From Deltaproteobacteria bacterium (GTDB lineage Bacteria; Desulfobacterota; DSM-4660; Desulfatiglandales; Desulfatiglandaceae): 7,474 nt of DNA. The stretch is taken from contig JAOZQV010000180.1 in assembly GCA_029932035.1 (NCBI GenBank), positions 1-7,474 of the forward strand. The letters run 5' to 3'. The translations under genes were made by a program, and so were the position numbers. The notes under the pieces were generated by a model. The model did not search any database and was not told the DNA's origin. It saw only the letters and a list, made by a program, of their open reading frames with translations. Positions 5,129-7,474 of this stretch are shown here, in pieces; position 1 is the first letter of the stretch, and each line of letters begins with the position of its first letter.

Positions 5129-6524
5129 CGAGATAATCCTGAATGGCAGTTGCGGCCTTGCGTCCGTCACCCATGGCCAGTATGACACTCGCTCCAAAAC
5201 CCGCGATGTCTCCGCCTGCATAAACGCCTGCTTTGGTGGTGGCCATGGTCTCTTTGTCAACCACGATATATCCGCGCTTGTCAGTTTGCAATCCGGGCGT
5301 TGTGGCGGTGATCATTGGGTTGGGTTGCTGCCCAATGGCCATTATTACGGTATCCACCTCCAGAATCTGCTCCGAACCCGCAACCGGAATGGGACGTCTC
5401 CTGCCGGAGGCATCCGGTTCTCCCAATTCCATGCTGATAAGTTCTATGGACGTGACACGCCCTGACCCGTTACCGATGATACGAGTGGGGGACTTCAACA
5501 GTTCAAATTTGAGGCCCTCCTCCTCCGCATGGCGGATCTCCTCATCTCTCGAGGGCATTTCCTCCTGCGACCTTCTGTAGATCAACGCCACTTCATCCGT
5601 TCCTAATCTAAGGGCAGTTCTTGCCGAATCCATTGCCACATTCCCCCCGCCGATGACCGCAATCCTTTTGCCGAGAAACATGGGCGTGTCCCATTCGGGG
5701 AAGCTGTAGGCGCGCATGAGGTTAGATCTGGTCAGGTATTCATTGGCCGAATAGACGCCGATGAGGTTTTCCCCAGGGATATCCATGAAAATTGGTGCGC
5801 CTGCACCAACCCCAATGAAGACGGCATCGTGCATCTCGAGCATTTCATCCACGGTCAGGGTTTTTCCAATGATCTGATTGAGTTTTATCTCAACACCCAA
5901 TCTTCTAAGCCCATCAATCTGTTCAGCCACAATGGCCTTGGGCAGGCGGAATTCAGGGATACCGTATATGAGTACTCCGCCAGCTTCATGCAGTGCCTCG
6001 TAAATGGTAACACCATGGCCGAGCTGGATGAGATCTGCTGCAACCGTAAGACCTGAAGGTCCCGATCCAACTATGCCCACGCTCATCCCCGTGGGCGGCG
6101 CTTTATCCGGAAGGACTTCGCCGTGCTTCCTTTCCCAATCTGCCACAAACCTCTCCAGGTTTCCTATCCCTACGGATGCCCCCTTCTTCCCGACCAGGCA
6201 GGGACCTTCACACTGGTCGGACTGGGGACAGACCCTCCCAGTTATGGCGGGGAGCAGATTCTTTTCCTTCACAAGTTTTACTGCCCCCCTGATATCACCC
6301 GTAGAGACCCTGTCTACAAATCCGCCGCAGTCAATCCCCACGGGGCAACCTCTTTTACAGGGCCTTTTCTTGCAGTTGAGACAACGGTCAGCTTCATCCT
6401 TAGCCTGGTCCAGGGTGTATCCCAGGGGCACCTCCCGAAAGTCTTCCACACGTTCAAGGGGCAACCTTTCACCTACGGGAATACGATCAAGCCTCAGTGT
6501 CTTTTTTTTGATTTTTTTATCCAA
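5109..6524 (-). CDS. nfnB: NfnB: large subunit of NADH-dependent reduced ferredoxin:NADP+ oxidoreductase (GltD-like)
   Basis: This 471-residue flavoprotein belongs to the glutamate synthase small-subunit (GltD) family. Its N-terminal Fe-S domain has CLNC-x4-C-x3-CP (Cys48, 51, 56, 60) and a second set, GRVCPQSDQCEGPC (Cys99, 105, 109, with Glu106). Two [4Fe-4S] clusters are known in NfnB, and published structures report a glutamate ligand to one. FAD binding is seen at GIVGSGPSG (about 150-158) and NADP(H) binding at VIGGGNVAMDSA (about 290). With NfnA next door, the enzyme couples NADH and reduced ferredoxin oxidation to NADP+ reduction by flavin-based electron bifurcation, in the cytoplasm. 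GltD of a true glutamate synthase is less likely because no gltB is present. I choose the TTG start at 6524, since GGAGG lies 7 nt before it; ATG 6539 lacks a ribosome site and would code that GGAGG as GG. The last codons overlap the 5037 remnant. Confidence 0.9.
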   Translation of the reverse strand: MDKKIKKKTLRLDRIPVGERLPLERVEDFREVPLGYTLDQAKDEADRCLNCKKRPCKRGCPVGIDCGGFVDRVSTGDIRGAVKLVKEKNLLPAITGRVCPQSDQCEGPCLVGKKGASVGIGNLERFVADWERKHGEVLPDKAPPTGMSVGIVGSGPSGLTVAADLIQLGHGVTIYEALHEAGGVLIYGIPEFRLPKAIVAEQIDGLRRLGVEIKLNQIIGKTLTVDEMLEMHDAVFIGVGAGAPIFMDIPGENLIGVYSANEYLTRSNLMRAYSFPEWDTPMFLGKRIAVIGGGNVAMDSARTALRLGTDEVALIYRRSQEEMPSRDEEIRHAEEEGLKFELLKSPTRIIGNGSGRVTSIELISMELGEPDASGRRRPIPVAGSEQILEVDTVIMAIGQQPNPMITATTPGLQTDKRGYIVVDKETMATTKAGVYAGGDIAGFGASVILAMGDGRKAATAIQDYLVSGNPL

Positions 6525-6547
6525 GGGATTTCCTCCCATTTATCCAT

Positions 6548-7381
6548 CTACTTGTCTCCATGATATTCGAGATACTGATTATAAGACTGTTTTTCATGCT
6601 CACGGTATGCGGTCAATCTCATTGTCAGATCCTTAAAATCCACTTTATGCCCGTCAAATTCAGGGCCATCAACACAGGCGAACCTGGTCTTCCCCCCCAC
6701 GGCAACCCTGCACGCACCGCACATGCCCGTTCCGTCAACCATGATAGGGTTTAAGCTGACTAATGTCTTTACTCCATAGGCCCTGGTCAATTCACTGACA
6801 GCGAACATCATAGGGACAGGACCAATGGCAATCACCTGGTCAACATCTCCCCTGTCCAGATATTCTTTAAGGGGTTCAGTAACCAGTCCGGGGCGTTTGT
6901 AGGAGCCATCATCTGTGGTAACGACTATTTCATCGGATACGGCAGCGACTTCATGCTCCAGGACAAGGAGGTCTTTGGATCTGGCGCCAACGATTGAAAA
7001 AACCCTGTTTCCCACCGCCTTCATCCCCTTGGCTATAGGGTATGCCACCGCAGTCCCAATGCCACCACCTACCACTACTACCGTGCCAAATTGTTCAATC
7101 TCGGTGGGCTTCCCGAGAGGCCCTGCAAAATCCAGGATTTTGTCACCTCTCTCTAATTGTGAAAGCATGTGGGTTGTTTTCCCCACAACCTGGAAAACGA
7201 TGGTTACGGTCCCCTCCCTTGGGTCGGAATCAACAATGGTAAGGGGAATGCGTTCTCCCCTTTCATCGACCCGAAGGATGACAAACTGGCCCGGCCTGCG
7301 CTTCTTAGCAATATCGGGTGCAATGACCTTGAGCCTGACAATCTGGGGTGTCAGGACCTCTTTTTCCACTATTTCCGGCAT
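6548..7381 (-). CDS. nfnA: NfnA: small subunit (ferredoxin-NADP reductase-like) of bifurcating transhydrogenase
   Basis: The 277-residue product fits NfnA/SudB-type proteins in length. An FAD-binding barrel covers about residues 1-95 (RPGQFVILRV, then the flavin motif RIPLTIVD). An NAD(H) domain follows with VVVGGGIGTAVAYPI (about 103-117). The C terminus has the [2Fe-2S] site MVDGTGMCGACRV and FACVDGPEFDGH, that is Asp216, Cys221, Cys224 and Cys236; an Asp plus three Cys is the ligand set known for this subunit. NAD(H) is used here and electrons pass to NfnB. The ATG at 7381 has GGGAGGG 4 nt upstream and starts the usual MPEIVEKEVL; the frame is open to 7414, but those codons read through the ribosome site. 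nfnB follows after 23 nt, so the pair is one transcription unit. The older name sulfide dehydrogenase subunit is an alternative label. Confidence 0.92.
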   Translation of the reverse strand: MPEIVEKEVLTPQIVRLKVIAPDIAKKRRPGQFVILRVDERGERIPLTIVDSDPREGTVTIVFQVVGKTTHMLSQLERGDKILDFAGPLGKPTEIEQFGTVVVVGGGIGTAVAYPIAKGMKAVGNRVFSIVGARSKDLLVLEHEVAAVSDEIVVTTDDGSYKRPGLVTEPLKEYLDRGDVDQVIAIGPVPMMFAVSELTRAYGVKTLVSLNPIMVDGTGMCGACRVAVGGKTRFACVDGPEFDGHKVDFKDLTMRLTAYREHEKQSYNQYLEYHGDK

Positions 7382-7474
7382 TCGACCCTCCCTTTTACTC
7401 TCTCTGATCCACAATCAGGTCAGTGTTCAAATATCTTTTTTCTGTGTCGGAGGCACGCCTTCAGTTCTCCCTAA
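7382..7474 (-). promoter_or_regulatory. Leader region upstream of nfnA
   Basis: The 93 nt before nfnA contain its ribosome site (GGGAGGG on the minus strand, plus-strand 7386-7392) and a perfect 5-bp inverted repeat, CTGAT at 7404-7408 and ATCAG at 7414-7418, around CCACA. I see no convincing -35/-10 pair. On the minus strand a frame is open from the window edge to a TGA at 7427-7429 (ending PPTQKKDI), which could be the tail of an upstream gene in the same operon, but 15 codons are too few to judge. Confidence 0.35.

Noticed and set aside
7427..7474. Tail of a further minus-strand gene at the right edge (ends PPTQKKDI)
   Set aside because: Only 15 open codons are visible and another frame also gives a plausible tail, so there is no way to tell a real gene end from chance.

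Overview
The window looks like a chromosomal fragment from an anaerobic bacterium, most likely a sulfate-reducing or syntrophic member of the Desulfobacterota (former Deltaproteobacteria). This is an inference from gene content: an Rrf2 regulator overlapping a MOSC gene, an NfnAB-type flavin-based bifurcating transhydrogenase, and a DUF2318/ABC/MauE-thioredoxin cassette. No 16S or other phylogenetic marker is present. No RNA genes, CRISPR arrays, insertion sequences or phage genes were seen.

Left part (1-1417, + strand): an Rrf2/IscR-type regulator with a three-cysteine cluster motif overlaps a small MOSC-domain protein by about 30 nt. After a short gap with a hairpin comes an unrecognised, secreted, cysteine-rich protein of 166 residues.

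Middle part (1622-5009, + strand): four tightly packed genes read as one operon. They encode a membrane-anchored DUF2318 (FtrD-like) protein with five clustered Cys, a MacB/FtsX-type ABC permease with a CxxC in its extracytoplasmic domain, its ATPase, and a MauE-thioredoxin fusion. The set resembles the accessory half of the Campylobacter P19/FTR1 iron-uptake locus (cj1660-cj1665), but no FTR1 permease or P19 protein is encoded here. A 204-nt gap ahead of the operon holds a 10-bp-periodic CGCAGA repeat. Immediately after the operon, at 5037, lies the start of a fifth gene. It has a very good ribosome binding site and the lysine-rich head and membrane helix of a membrane-anchored protein, but it is out of frame across an A8 tract and cut off after about 30 codons. 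It is probably a gene remnant.

Right part (5109-7381, - strand): convergent nfnA-nfnB, encoding the two subunits of NADH-dependent reduced ferredoxin:NADP+ oxidoreductase. The last codons of nfnB overlap the truncated remnant, which suggests a deletion or rearrangement joined the two blocks.

Taken together, the window holds redox and metal functions of an anaerobe: an Fe-S-type sensor/regulator, a molybdenum-cofactor-related protein, an envelope thiol/Fe-S-linked ABC exporter-like complex, and cytoplasmic pyridine nucleotide/ferredoxin balancing. The most interesting part is the stand-alone thiol-rich DUF2318-ABC-MauE/Trx module with its broken downstream gene.
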